From positions 49,598,706 to 49,662,705 of the forward strand of contig NC_052349.1 in the NCBI RefSeq assembly GCF_009727055.1: DNA of 64,000 bases. The letters run 5' to 3'. A model generated the notes under the pieces. That model was not told the origin of the DNA. It made no database searches and saw only the letters and a program-made list of their open reading frames with translations. This DNA comes from Benincasa hispida. Its lineage: Eukaryota; Streptophyta; Magnoliopsida; Cucurbitales; Cucurbitaceae. Shown here one piece after another: positions 21,481-32,564 of the stretch (its first letter is position 1; the number at the start of each line of letters is the position of its first letter). The translations under genes and the position numbers were made by a program.

Positions 21481-23151
21481 TTATGCATTATTTTATGATG
21501 TGAAATTATGGATGAATTGCGATGATGAAATGCGTTGAGCACTCAAGTTTTCTCAGTGGAATCCAAGTGTAAACCCCACTGAGTTCCTGGTAAGTCCAGG
21601 GTCGAACTCAGGGACTTGGGAAAACAGGTTGCAGTGGTAATTTTTAGGAAAACTTTGCGGTAACCAAATTAATCAATAGTTTTTGAGGTTGTTGTTTACG
21701 ATAATGAAAAATAAACAAATGCGGCAGAGTTTGAAAAGAGTTGATAAAATGGAAGATACGATGAATATGCAGTGAACGGATTGAGAAAAGTTTTGGCTAA
21801 CACTTCCTAGGATGCATTCATGCTATGCGATCATGCAACATGAATACAACAGTAAACCACCTCTCGGTGCGAATGCCACGGCTTCTAAGGCAAGAACGCA
21901 TGAGATATATGCGATAAGTCTATAGGACCTACACATAAGCCTCTATTCTTATTTTTGCGATGACAAAATGACACACACACAAATAAGGCGACCACATAAT
22001 ATCATACCTATCTCTAGGGTGCATGCAATGCAGGTTGGCAAAAAGAGCTTATCTCTAAGTCCCTATCTCTTGTTTATGCAGTTCTAATCTTGCTTTCTCG
22101 AGTCTAGATTCTAACCTAGCTCTCTTGATTTTTAGGTTCTTTCTTTAAACTGCCTCTTAAGTAGCTCTAAAGGGATATTTGGCACAGCATAACACAAGAT
22201 AATCGCAAGCAATGAACTTCCTAGGTCATGTTAGCTTAGTTCTTCTCAACCCATTCGACTAGTTTAGCTACTCATGCGTACTAAAAGAGTGAAAATTTGT
22301 AGAATAAGAACTTCCATTGTACAAATATAAAGATGAAGTACAAAACACCAATGCAAGAATAGAATAAAGAGTCTGGTAGCAATCTCTTGCTTCCAAGGAT
22401 TTTACACTGTCTTTCTACTCGTGTTCAAAAGATAATCTCACTCTCATGAGAATCGGCCCGCTCTATGCTTCTACACCTCAGGGTTCTCTCGAGTTGCCCA
22501 GATCGATCTTCGGGATCTCTACTCTTCTCTTGCTCCGCCTTAAAATAAAAAGGAAAACTATGGACAAAGATGTGTTGAGCTAATTGATCCGAACTTATGA
22601 ATTTTCGAACCCCTTTTCTGATGGTTGCCTTCGATATTTATAGAGCTTCTAAGATGAAAGGCAGCTTCTCTCTTATGATTGCACATATAGGATGGCTTTA
22701 ATTCCCTGACTGATGCACCGAATATTTGTCACTGAAAAGCTGAATGTACTTTTTATGGTTAGCCACTATCAACTTAATTCAGATTCGATCGTCATCAGCT
22801 TTCTGCCCCATCGCGATTAATTATGCCTTTCACCTGGATGCGCCCACCAAGTTGCACCGACCAAGTTGCAGAAATCCTTCTTAAGCAAATGTTTGTGAAC
22901 AAAATCACCGCAAAGCCTTGCGGTAATGCTGCGCTCTACCAATGATATCCTATAATCGCAATTTCTGCCTTTCGTCAATGCATATTCTGCATAAAAATAT
23001 AAAAATCAACTGTTCCTATGCGATGAACGCATACGACCGCCATGTAATAAACTTAATGCTTTTTGGACGCAAGCTAACAAATTTTATCAACGCAAGCTAG
23101 CATTGATTAAGAACTTAGCACTATGATAACATGCATTTCTGCCTGTTATTA
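21481..23151 (-). repeat. gypsy-A 5' LTR (right copy)
   Basis: 1671 bases matching 7421-9093. Both terminal dinucleotides carry a substitution relative to the left LTR (plus-strand start TT instead of TG, end TTA instead of TCA). A TATA candidate lies at 22635-22643. Confidence 0.9.
22635..22643 (-). promoter_or_regulatory. Candidate TATA box in gypsy-A 5' LTR
   Basis: CTATAAATA on the minus strand, about 500 bases into the LTR, identical in the other LTR (8577-8585). This is the LTR that would start genomic RNA. Confidence 0.5.
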
Positions 23152-23156
23152 ACTGC
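23152..23156. repeat. Target site duplication ACTGC, right copy
   Basis: Partner of 7416-7420. Copia-1 integrase reading continues from here. Confidence 0.9.
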
Positions 23157-23435
23157 GGTATACATACTCAACTGTATTCCCTTCAAGAGTGTTGCAAGAA
23201 CACCTCTAGAGTTGTAGAACGGGCGTAAAGCTAGTTTACGTCACTTCCGCATTTGGGGTTGCCCTGCACATGTGCTTGAGGAAAATCCCAAGAAGTTGGA
23301 ACCACGGTCGAGGTTATGCCTTTTTGTAGGCTACCCTAAAGGTACACGAGGGGGTTATTTTAATGATCCGTCGGAAAATAGGGTGTTTGTTTCCATGGAT
23401 GCTATTTTCCTGGGGAGGATCATATAAGGAAGCAC
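23157..23435 (+). pseudogene. copia-1 integrase, C-terminal half
   Basis: Plus-strand reading resuming the integrase cut at 7415: VYILNCIPFKS, then TPLELWNG and LRHFRIWGCPAHVLEENPK, then LCLFVGYPKGTRGGYF to VSMDAIFLG. Copia-2 shows the same order at 28930-29195. It ends at the adapter sequence. Confidence 0.82.
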
Positions 23436-23473
23436 CTGTCTCTTATACACATCTAGATGTGTATAAGAGACAG
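23436..23473. other. Nextera mate-pair junction adapter (assembly artefact)
   Basis: CTGTCTCTTATACACATCT (23436-23454) directly followed by its reverse complement (23455-23473). This 38-base palindrome is exactly two Tn5 mosaic ends joined, the circularisation junction left by Nextera mate-pair libraries. It is not plant sequence. Compared with copia-2 (29196-29400), about 200 bases of polyprotein linker are absent at this spot, so the junction joins pieces that were not adjacent. Confidence 0.95.
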
Positions 23474-24091
23474 GGGTTGCGAACCCGCCCGTTCGCTATC
23501 TGCGTTTCACGGAAATCCTTGCTATGGTAGCAGATGGCAATGTTGAGGATTCGTTGTCTTATCAGAAGGAAATGGAGGATGTGATCGAGATGAATGGGTC
23601 AAGGCCATGAATCTCGAGATGAAGTCAATGTACTTAAACTTAGAATGGGATCTTGTAGATCAGCCTATTGGGGTAAGACCTATAGGTTGTAAATGGATCT
23701 ACAAGTGCAAACGATGTTCTGATGGGAAGGTGTAAACCTTCAAGGCTCGACTTATGGAAAAGGATTATACCCAAGTTGAGGGAGTCGACTATGAGGAGAA
23801 TTTCTCGCCTGTTTCCATGTTAAAGTTCATCTGCATCCTTCTGTCCATTACAACTTATTATAAATATGAGATCTGGTAAATGGACGTCAAGACAACCTTT
23901 CTGAATGGCAATCTTGAGGAGACCATTTACATGGTGGAACCCGAGGGATTCATAGCCCAAGGTTAAGAGCAAAAGGTTTGCAAGCTGAATTGGTCCATTT
24001 ATGGGCTACAACAGGCGTCTCGATCTTGGAACATACGGTTTGATACTACGATTAAGTCGTATGGCTTTGACCAGATTGTTGATGAAACTTG
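23474..24091 (+). pseudogene. copia-1 reverse transcriptase, N-terminal half
   Basis: Plus-strand RT with stops and shifts: GCKWIYKCKR (about 23687-23715), LMEKDYTQVEGVDYEENFSP, then WMDVKTTFLNGNLEETIYMV (MDVKTAF block with the first catalytic Asp), then IYGLQQASRSWNIRFD and SYGFDQIVDET ending at 24091. The YVDD block that should follow is replaced by the copia-2 LTR. Confidence 0.82.
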
Positions 24092-26153
24092 TGATGGGAT
24101 TGGTGTCCTAATTCTCCCAGAGTCTCGTTGTTTGTAATGATACACATTGTTTGATGAATAAAATAATTGTTATTTCATTCTGGCATTTACTCATATCCAA
24201 TAAACAAGCTCCTTGGTTATTTTATGTGAACTTAAGCATGTATATGTGATATATAAGTAGATAATGCCTTAAGTGATAACCTAAAAAGGTCTGTAGTATA
24301 AGGATTAAGGTAAGATACTTAATTCTGGTGACACTATGGATAAAACCCGCCTTGTAGAGGTTTGCAAGTGTTGTAAACTACTACAGATGGTAGATTCTGA
24401 CCATTCATGTGCAGATGTGTGAGCGGGGGTGTCCTACACGAAGAGTTTATATAAGACTAGACCACGAGATGATTAGACTCGCCGTTGATACTAGAGACTT
24501 ACATCTCACCTAAACGACCATAGGTGACACGACCTCAATCCTAAGTGTTTTGGGAACTCCTGCCTTTGAGGGCGGTCCTTTGATTAGTATGGGTGAGAGT
24601 GGCCAAATTGTCAACTCAACATGCCTATCTTTTTGGGGACTTGTCTGATTTGGGAGCTGGGAACTCAATCAACAAGATGGAATTCACTCATTTCCCGAAA
24701 CAGGGATAAGTAGAGAGATTGTTCCCTTAAGAGCTTATTTCGAAGCTTGAACATAGTGGCCATAACTTCTCTTTGGAAGAGAGGACTTAGTCATAGTTAT
24801 GTTCATTAGAGGGATCAGTGGTACTTAAGGAGTTAGATGTAATTACAGGGGCATAACGGTTATTGGCCTAGCTGTACTTATGAGCGATCTATGAAGGGTT
24901 ATCGCACTGCTGATTGGTTATACACATAATATATCTGTGGTAAGGAGAGTTCAGCTATCGGTCTTTAGTGGAGTGCTTAACAGTTAATGGATGGTGGATC
25001 CCGTGACTAAAGAGTAGTCAGTTATTCACGTACCGTTGGAGCTTCGAGCTACAGGTCCATAAGGTCCCCTTGGTAACTAAATGGATTCAGTTGAGGATCA
25101 GTTCTTGGTGTTGAATTAAAATGTTCAAATTGACAAGAGGTAATTCGATTATATATGATATGATTGGTATAATGTATGAGATGCATCTAGTGGAGGATTA
25201 ATGTAAATAAGATTTACATTAAGTACCATGGAATAGAAAAAGAACTAGGGTTTATATGTTTCGTGAGATGAAATATTAAAACTATAGGTTATAAATATAG
25301 TATGATAAGTTGGTTATCATTTATATTTATAATAATATTAATTATTAGATAATTAAATCTTTTTCTCTAATAACCAATTGAATGTGAGGTTATTGGTGGT
25401 TTCATGATAACCGTGAGATAAAAGGAAAATAGTTTTCCTAATTTTAGTAAGTTTTTACAAATGTTAAAAAATTGATTTTCAGATTTTCTCTCTAAAAAAA
25501 TAATCTCACGAAAGTTATCAAGTAAATAGGATTTACTAAGCGACAACTTGGAGCGAGTTAAACGATTGTGTAGTGTTTGTAGGCGACAGACACGCAGCTA
25601 AGCGATGAACTAAACGATCGCTTAGGCTTTACTAAACAATTGGGCATCGTCCTATACCATAGGTTCAACCATCTCCCACTTGCTCAATCGTTTACACGAT
25701 TGTTGTTTCCTCCGTCGTCTGCCTCAAACCAAGTCCACACAGGGCCCACCCTTTAGATTCTCACACCGAGAATACCAAGGTAGTCTTCTTGGTGGTGTCA
25801 TACTCAACTAGACACCGTCGAGGTTCTGTAGAGGTCGTTCGTGCTGTTAGGGTGCTTGTGACCTAGGCGATCACTAAGTTCGAGTGCGTGGTGTTCGTGT
25901 TGTGTAGCGATCGTGTTAGACGAGCGTTCGAGGTTGCTGTGTTCGAGTGTTTGTGATCAAGGAGCCTTGACGACGAGTCTACAAACGTGTTTAGATTTCT
26001 CCTTGATTATTTGTATTATCATGCTGTAATTTTTATAATGAATGCATAACCATTTGTTTTTGTTTATGAATGTAATTCTAAAGTTCATACATGATTGAAA
26101 TTTGGAATTAACTTTCCACTACTCATGGAAATCCTCGTGATCGATTTCCTTCA
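24092..26153 (+). repeat. copia-2 5' LTR
   Basis: 2062 bases, TGATGGGATTGG... to ...CCTTCA. Its start is repeated at the 3' LTR (31018) and its second half matches 1-1221. It carries a palindrome array at 25550-25930. Confidence 0.88.
25550..25930. repeat. ACGATCGT palindrome array in copia-2 LTR
   Basis: Less dense array with AAACGATCG, AAACAATTGG, CACGATTG and TAGCGATCG copies, at the same place in the LTR as the copia-1 array. Confidence 0.7.
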
Positions 26154-26155
26154 AT

Positions 26156-26168
26156 TGGTATCAGAGCC
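26156..26168 (+). other. copia-2 primer binding site (tRNA-Met)
   Basis: TGGTATCAGAGCC two bases after the LTR end. Confidence 0.9.
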
Positions 26169-28340
26169 AGGTTATTCTGATATTCCAAATTACAAGTCTA
26201 TTTTGAACTTCATTTTACAGTCTCCGTGGGTTTCTGCATTTGTATTTAATTGTTAAGTGCGTTTTTCGATGGAGTTGATGAATGTTTTTGGGTTTAATTG
26301 CCTTTAGTTAAAGCTTTCTTCAATTACAAAGTGTTAATTTATAAGGACCCTTGTGTTTTCGGGCATAATTAACTTGCAATCGAGTCTGTATTCGAAGAGT
26401 TTGAGTTAGTCGAGTCGTTCGTGATAGAGTTTCAAAGCATGGAGATGCGGTTCTCGACGAAGAAGAAGACCAAGCGTTGTTCGCATCGTGTAGTCTAAAG
26501 GTAAACAATCGTTGTGATTTATGTAAGCTATCATGTATATTTTTCTATATGATTGTATAGTATTTCCTAAACGATCGTTTAGCTAATGCTAAGTGATAGG
26601 GTAAATCGTTTACTTTATCGCGTAGCGTTAGTTGCACGATCGCGTAGACGTTGGAGGTAGACGATCGTAGTGGGAGCATGTGATGCTCATCGTTTAGTAA
26701 AAGGCGCGCACTAGACGATTGTGTAGCTAGCAAGCCTCATCGCTTAGTTACTACCTACACGATCTCGCGTATACGATATAGAGGCGCTAGCCAAGCGATC
26801 GCTTAGGCGATGGTGCTTTGTCGCATTGTAGTCGTTTAGACGATTGCGGAAGGTGGGCGTTAAGCAAAGCACGCGCTAAGCGATCGCGTACCTCAAGCTT
26901 CATCGATTAGTGAAAGGTACACAACTGTGTAGTATTTGCTAAACGATCGTTTACCTCTGGAAGCGTTGGTAAGTGATAGAACGAAGTGTTTGTTTTGTCG
27001 TGTAGACGATCGCGGGGAGTTTAGTACACGATGGTTGGAGGCACGTTGCTTCGCTCGGACGGTTCAAGACCCAGTTCGCCTTTTTGAACCGAAGACTCCT
27101 TGTTTTGTAAGAGTTAGCTTTAATTTTGTGTTTTTAAGGCAATTTTACCCGGTTCATCAACATTGTTTTTTTTATACATGTGATGTATGGTGCTTATATG
27201 CCAAAGTGTTTGGCATATAGTTTAAAACCCACCTTAGGTTGTGCAATTATTCATGCATCATGTATTATAAATGTATGTATAATACATCTGGCATGAAGAA
27301 ATTACTTGAAAGCATGTGCATGTATCATGAATATAAGAGTTATATTTTGCATGCAGTGAGCATTGTCATGCATCATCTTTTTATTATAAGTGTTATAGTC
27401 TAAGGGTGAATGGAAGCATATTTTGCTTGTTTCATTGCTGTTTTGTATAAGTGTTATATAAAAGAAGTAGCAATGAATGAACAATACATTGAGCATGACA
27501 CTTAGGCTGTTTATAATCGTTATGAATGCCTTGCATGTGTTAGCTTAGCATTGTGGTGGTTGTTTTCGTTTATAAGTGTTATAAAGGAAATTAGACCTAA
27601 AATCAATAATTCAGAGTTGCATGCAGACTTAGGGTGAACTAAAGTTTTTTAAAAGGGCTTTAAAATTGGATTGAGATAGACCTAAGTTCAAGTGGTTCTA
27701 AAGAGTTTAGTAACCTAGATTAATCTTTAAAATCGGTTTATCTTTTAAAATCGGTTTAATAGGATTAAATTGGTTGGCATAAAAGATTAAATTTGTTTTA
27801 AATCTATCTATAAGGGACCTGTTGTCTAAGGCGGGTTCTGGCTAGGCTGGGGTTCTTAAGTTGATGGAAACATAACACCCCTATCTGAGAACCTACCTCG
27901 AAATGTGAATTGATAGATTTTCAACAAGCATGTGACGATTTGGTCAAAGACTCCGTTAAAGAGTTTAATGGATGATGATCAAAAGTTGTTTAACTATCCA
28001 AGGTAAAAGTTACTCTTGGGCAAACCAAAAATTCACTTAATTAAAATCCTTAGCTGTGTTTTCTCTAAGTAAGCTAAACCCTAGGTTATAAAATACTCAG
28101 TGGGAGGAAGAGATGTATCTGATATGTATATGATTCCACTCACGTTTCTCCCTGTATGTTCACACCGTGAGATTCATGCTTGGCCTCGTGGTGCCCTACG
28201 AGCATCCCCCTTCGGATAGTGTTTGCATGAGTCAATATCAAGGTGAATGGAGAGAATGTTTATAGTAAGTGGGTGAAAGATGTGTGTCAACACGTCATAT
28301 GGTCTCTGTCATTGGTTCACACCGTGAGATCATTCTGTAC
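26169..28340 (+). other. copia-2 untranslated leader
   Basis: Two kilobases of non-coding leader aligned with the copia-1 leader. A palindrome array is at 26560-27030. At about 28340 it joins integrase sequence directly, the scar of the gag/protease deletion. ORFs in this stretch are not conserved between copies. Confidence 0.75.
26560..27030. repeat. ACGATCGT palindrome array in copia-2 leader
   Basis: Dense copies such as CTAAACGATCGTTTA (26569 and 26938), TAGACGATCG (26658) and AAGCGATCGC (26796). Same position in the leader as the 1540-1830 array of copia-1. Confidence 0.75.
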
Positions 28341-29346
28341 TCCATCTTTGGCATTTTAGGTTAGGTCACATCAACTTCAATAGGATTGAGAAGTTGCCGA
28401 AAAGTGGACTTCTAAAGAGTTTAGAAGAAAACTCCTTGCCGATATGTGAATCATGCCTTGAAGGCAAGATGACTAAATGACCTTTTATTGGAAAAGGTTA
28501 TAGAGCCAAGGAAGCCTTAGAGCTTGTACATTCAGACCTCTGTGGTCTAATGAATGTTAGAGCTTGGGGTGGGTATAAATATTTCATCTCTTTCATAGAT
28601 GATTATTCAAGATTTGGGTATCTCTACCTAATGCAACCTAAGTTTGAAGCCCTTGACAAGTTCAAGGAGTATAAGGCTGAAGTTGAAAACTTGTTAGGTA
28701 AGAAGATAAAAACACTACAATCTGATCGTGGTGGAGAGTATATGGACTTCCAATTCCAGAACTATATGATACAACATGGGATTGCATCCCAACTCTCGGC
28801 CCCTGGTACACCTCAGCAGAATGGTGTATCTGAAAGGAGAATAAGTACCTTGTTGGACATGGTTGGGTCTATGATGAGTTATGCTCATCTTCCAGACTCG
28901 TTTTGGGGTTTTGCAATGCAGACTGCATGTTATATCCTGAACAACGTTCCCTCGAAAAGTGTTTCTAAAACACCTTTTGAGTTGTGGAGAGGCTGTAAAG
29001 GTAGTTTACGCCACTTCAAGATTTGGGGTTGTCTGGCACATGTGCTAATGACTAACCCAAAGAATTTGGAATCGCGTTAGAAGGTTTGCCTCTTTGTAGG
29101 CTACCTCAAGAAACGAGAGGTGGATACCTCTATGATCTGAGTGAGAACAAAGTGTTTGTTTCTACAAATGCTATCTTCTTGGAAGAATACCACGTGAGGG
29201 ATCATAAGCCATGGAGTAAGCTCATTTGTCGTGAGATCTCTAGTGAGACTGAAACTACTGAGGGTTCAACAAGAGTTGTTGAACAGGGCGACAGATCAAC
29301 AAGAGTTATTGAGGCTGGAACGTCTAGTCACCAACTCAAGAGTTGA
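28340..29346 (+). pseudogene. copia-2 integrase
   Basis: HFRLGHINFNRIEKL and CESCLEGKMTK give the GAG-pre-integrase region, followed by the rve core: Asp in VHSDLCG (about 28520), Asp in SDRGGEY (about 28722), Glu in NGVSERR (about 28830-28850). The whole D, D-E set is readable in 28550-29080. TGA replaces Arg in the zinc segment (28480), and a TAG follows NLESR (29081). The rest, GYLYDLSENKVFVSTNAIF, is in another frame to 29346. Confidence 0.88.
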
Positions 29347-29447
29347 GACTGCCTCGATGTAGTTGGAGGGTTATGAACCCACCGGATCGTTACATAGGTT
29401 TGACAGAAGCCTAAAACGTCACTACGAATGATGGGGTCGAGGATCCG

Positions 29448-30410
29448 TTGTCTTTTAAGAAAGCAATGGAGGATGTTGACAAAGATGAATGGGTTAAAGC
29501 CATGAACCAGGAAATGGAGTCTATGTACTTCAATAACATCTGGGAGCTTGTTGATCCACCTGATGGGGTAAGGCCTATTAGGTGTAAGTGGATCTATAAG
29601 CGAAAAAGAGGTGTAGATGGAAATGTGCAAACCTTTAAGGCTACACTCGTGGCAAAGGGTTATACCCAGGTTGAGGGAGTTGACTATGAGGAAACTTTCT
29701 CACCTGTTGTCATGCTCAAGTCTATCAGGATTCTTCTATCCATAGCCACATTTTATGATTATGAAATATGGAAAATGGACGTCAAGACTGTATTTGTTAA
29801 TGGTAATCTTAAGAAGACCATCTATATGACTCAACCGGAGGGGTTCATATTTCCAGATCAAGAGTAAAGAGTTTGGAAGCTTAATAGGTCTATTTATGGG
29901 CTGAAACAAGCATCTAGATCTTGGAACATCAAATTTGACACTACTATCAAGTCGTTTGGCTTTGATCAGAATGTTGATGAGCCATGTGTTTACAAGAAGA
30001 TCAACAACAACTCAGTTGCTTTCCCGGTACTATATGTGGATGATATCCTACTCATTGGGAATGATGTAAGGTATCTGTCTGACATTAAGAATTAGCTAGT
30101 TGCCTAGTTCCAAATGATAGATTTGGGTGAGGTATAGTATGTTCTAGGGATCTAGATCATTTAGGATCATAAGAACAAATGGTTAGTCCTATCTCAGGCA
30201 TTGTACATTGATCAAATGTTGATAAGGTACAGAATGCAGGATTCCAAGAGGGGTTTATTACCCTTCAGGCATGGAATCATTTTGTCTAAGGATCAATGTC
30301 CTAAGATACCTCAAGAAGTTGAGAAGATGAGACAGATTCCCTATGCTTTTGCTGTCGGAAGCTTGAGTATGCAATGTTGTGTACCAGACTCGACATTTTC
30401 TATGCAGTAG
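29448..30410 (+). pseudogene. copia-2 reverse transcriptase
   Basis: SFKKAMEDVDKDEWVKAMNQ and RCKWIYKRKR open the RT; KMDVKTVFVNGNLKKTIYM holds the first catalytic Asp (about 29776). A stop ends this ORF at 29868. Downstream, LYVDDILLIGND at about 30029-30065 is the YVDD active site, followed by several stops (near 30094 and 30138) and QALYIDQMLIRYRMQDSKRG to 30410. All catalytic residues can be seen, but the frame is broken. Confidence 0.88.
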
Positions 30411-31003
30411 GGATTGTCAGTTGGTATCAGTCTAATCCAAGATTTGATCACTGGACGGTGGTCAAGACGATCCTCAAGTATCTTCGGAGAACGATGGACT
30501 ATATGCTCGTGTGTGGAGATAAGGATCTGATCCTTATAGGATGCATCACGGACTCCACTATGGAAGCCAAATATGTAGCCACTTGTCAAGCAGCTAATAA
30601 GGCTGTTTGGCAGAGGAAATTCCTTTCAGATTTGGAAATTGTTCCAAATATGGATTTGCCTATCACTCTTTATTGTGATAACAGTGGGGTTGTGGAAAAT
30701 TTGAAGAAGCCTCAGAGTCATCATCGGGGTAAGCACATCGAACAGAAATATCACCTGATTAGGAAGATTGTGCATCGTGGTGATGTGATAGTCACGAAGA
30801 ACGCATCGGAGCACAAAATTGCTAATCTCTTTACAAAGGCCCTCACAGCTAAAGTGTTTGAGGATCACCTAGAGAGTCTGGGTCTGCGGGACATGCAACA
30901 TCTTGTCTATGGCAAGTGGAAGATGATACTGGGGTATGCCCTATTTTATTGTATATTGTACATGTTTTTTATTATATTATACATTCGTTTCCCGAGTCAT
31001 TAG
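30374..31003 (+). pseudogene. copia-2 RNase H and polyprotein C-terminus
   Basis: Plus-strand reading of 209 residues: LDIFYAVGIVSWYQSNPRFD, the tether, then a shortened RNase H with TDSTMEAKYVATCQAANKAV (Glu of the active site) and TLYCDNSGVVENLKKPQSHH (catalytic Asp). The block with the GYTDSDF motif is deleted between CI and TDSTMEA. KHIEQKYHLIR and GLRDMQHLVYGKW are the usual C-terminus. Stop at 31001-31003, just before the polypurine tract. Confidence 0.88.
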
Positions 31004-31006
31004 GAC

Positions 31007-31017
31007 AAGTGGGAGAT
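31007..31017 (+). other. copia-2 polypurine tract
   Basis: AAGTGGGAGAT directly before the LTR start TGTTGGG. The same tract precedes the D-type LTR at 42218. Confidence 0.85.
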
Positions 31018-31060
31018 TGTTGGGATTGGTGTCCTAATTCTCCCAAAGTCTCATTGTTTG
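31018..31060 (+). repeat. copia-2 3' LTR, first 43 bases
   Basis: Same start as the 5' LTR at 24092 (GGGATTGGTGTCCTAATTCT). It ends at the gypsy-B LTR. Confidence 0.85.
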
Positions 31061-32551
31061 TTATGATCTTATGTCATACAATGCATGGATGAATCATCAC
31101 TTTATTTTCTTTATGTGATACTACTTCTAGATATGCGTTATTAATGAATGTTCTTGTAGTATGCGGTGCATTGTCACAAGTTTCCTTGCGTTGGAACCAT
31201 GTATAATTCCACCGCAAGTTTCTTGATGTGATCCGAGGTCGAACACAGGGATTGTTTTAGGTTAATTGCGTTACATTTGTGATATATGCGACCGGGGGTT
31301 TTTCAATTTAATAAAAGTGTGGTTTGTACATGCAATAAAGTAAATTGTGCAGTAAAGTAAAGATAATCGATAAAAATGCGATAATAAAGTAAATTGCGAT
31401 AAAAGTAAAGTGCAATAAAATAAACCTAAGCTATGATGATACAAGATACAGGTAACAAGCATGCTTTAGCTAAACATTCTTATTTCTTTAGCACAGATTA
31501 AATTACTTGCTTAATTCATATTAATCACCAAGGGATTAAGAAAACATCGTGGAGAAAGCGATTTATGGGGGAATGAAAATAGACAGAAATATGGAGATGA
31601 AAATGATCATGACATTTAATTATAAAATCAAGCGTCTGATACATAGTTGTGAATGATTTAGACTAAGAAGATGAAGTACAATTGATGAATGAGAGTTAGA
31701 AACAAATACAAATGAGTGCCAATGTCTTGACATAGATCTGGATGGAGAAATCGCTTGCCGACATAGATGGAGTGAACGGAAGGATGAGTTTCCCTCTTAG
31801 GCTTGCTCAACCGGTAGAGTTGATCTAGGTACAGAGCTTCACGGTGGGGATTTGGAATTGTTCGCCCTGAGACTCACCTCTCGACCTTGTCTCTTTTCTT
31901 CCCGGATCTTCTTCGATCAACACTCAGATCAGCCTCTCTCTCAATATACAGATATCAAAATAGCCTCGTATTCAGTATATCTTTTTGTAAATTCTTTGAG
32001 TGTATTTATAGATGAAAGCTTTGATTCTCTGACTCATGGTCCCCACTTTACTATTATGGAAATTCCAAAAATGGTGGAATGAATATTCCTTCTGTTATGC
32101 AATCAGTTCAATAAAATGCAGAACAGTTTGTTATACACGTGTTAGAGTCCTCCACAATTGCGTTGCTCATTTGCATCTTTCGATCATGTGTCTGCATGCG
32201 GTGTTGTTTTTATTACCACATGCGATTGAAGTTCAGCTCTGGATCGGCTGTCACATGTGCCGTCATTGCATTGATCGTCTCTTTAGAATTCATTAACGGG
32301 CGCAATGCGACGTAGATGCGTTGTTCAGTTTCTCTTTGAGCCTTGATCGCAAGTGGTGACTTGTTTTCCTGCAAAACATACTAGAAATACTCTTTTCTAC
32401 CATCTTGATGGTGTTAGTGGGTGTATTGATGATAATTTATAATTATTGTATTTCTTAGCCAACTTCCATACAATTGACGCATATTTTCTCTCTTTTGGCC
32501 GCAATATCTAAGTAAGGTAGCCTAAATTACTTGTATTTCTATAAGTTATTA
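31061..32551 (-). repeat. gypsy-B 3' LTR (left), truncated and deleted
   Basis: Matches the right LTR from the 'cttatgtcatacaatgcatg' stretch (31068 and 39355) to the end GTTATTA beside the polypurine tract. It lacks the first 70 or so bases of the right copy and about 360 bases in the middle (the right copy's 39737-40097). Extra ORFs are shadows. Confidence 0.85.
32003..32011 (-). promoter_or_regulatory. Candidate TATA box in gypsy-B 3' LTR
   Basis: CTATAAATA on the minus strand, also in the right LTR (40652-40660) and in gypsy-C (60956-60965). Confidence 0.45.
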
Positions 32552-32564
32552 CACCCCCAAATTT
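32552..32564 (-). other. gypsy-B polypurine tract
   Basis: AAATTTGGGGGTG on the minus strand directly before the LTR. Confidence 0.85.

Larger units (their letters stand above)
7421..23151 (-). mobile_element. Ty3-gypsy Athila-like element gypsy-A
   Basis: A full-length minus-strand Ty3-gypsy element bounded by two LTRs of about 1.67 kb and an ACTGC target duplication. In its own direction: 5' LTR (right), tRNA-Asp-type primer site, gag, protease, RT, RNase H, polypurine tract, 3' LTR (left). RT before any integrase, the Asp-type primer site and similarity to gypsy-B gag point to the Athila/Tat side of the gypsy group. Integrase is missing after RNase H: only about 200 bases separate RNase H from the polypurine tract. 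The gag is split by a second gypsy element (gypsy-T). The host site is the copia-1 integrase. Confidence 0.88.
1..24091 (+). mobile_element. Ty1-copia retrotransposon copia-1, split by insertions
   Basis: A plus-strand Ty1-copia element, seen from inside its 5' LTR to the middle of reverse transcriptase. The order is LTR, tRNA-Met primer site, long leader, gag, protease, integrase, RT, which is the copia order (integrase before RT). It is interrupted by a solo LTR at 2857-4782 and by a complete gypsy element at 7421-23151; on either side of the gypsy element the integrase reading resumes. Its RT ends abruptly at 24091 where another copia LTR (24092) begins, so its own RNase H and 3' LTR are not in this window. 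All coding parts are broken by stops and frameshifts. Confidence 0.85.
24092..31060 (+). mobile_element. Ty1-copia retrotransposon copia-2, gag-deleted
   Basis: Plus-strand element with complete 5' LTR, tRNA-Met primer site, leader, integrase, RT, RNase H, polypurine tract and the first 43 bases of a 3' LTR, after which the gypsy-B LTR begins. Gag and protease are missing: the leader joins the GAG-pre-integrase segment at about 28340. The LTR belongs to the same family as copia-1. It starts inside copia-1 RT, consistent with insertion there; the right flank is lost so the target duplication cannot be tested. Confidence 0.85.

Noticed and set aside
23436..23473. A perfect 38-base palindrome that could be read as a transposon end or a terminator
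   Set aside because: It equals two joined Tn5 mosaic ends of a commercial library kit, so it is an artefact.
29328..30868. Minus-strand ORFs at 29328-29630, 30341-30589 and 30626-30868
   Set aside because: Antisense shadows of the copia-2 RT and RNase H.
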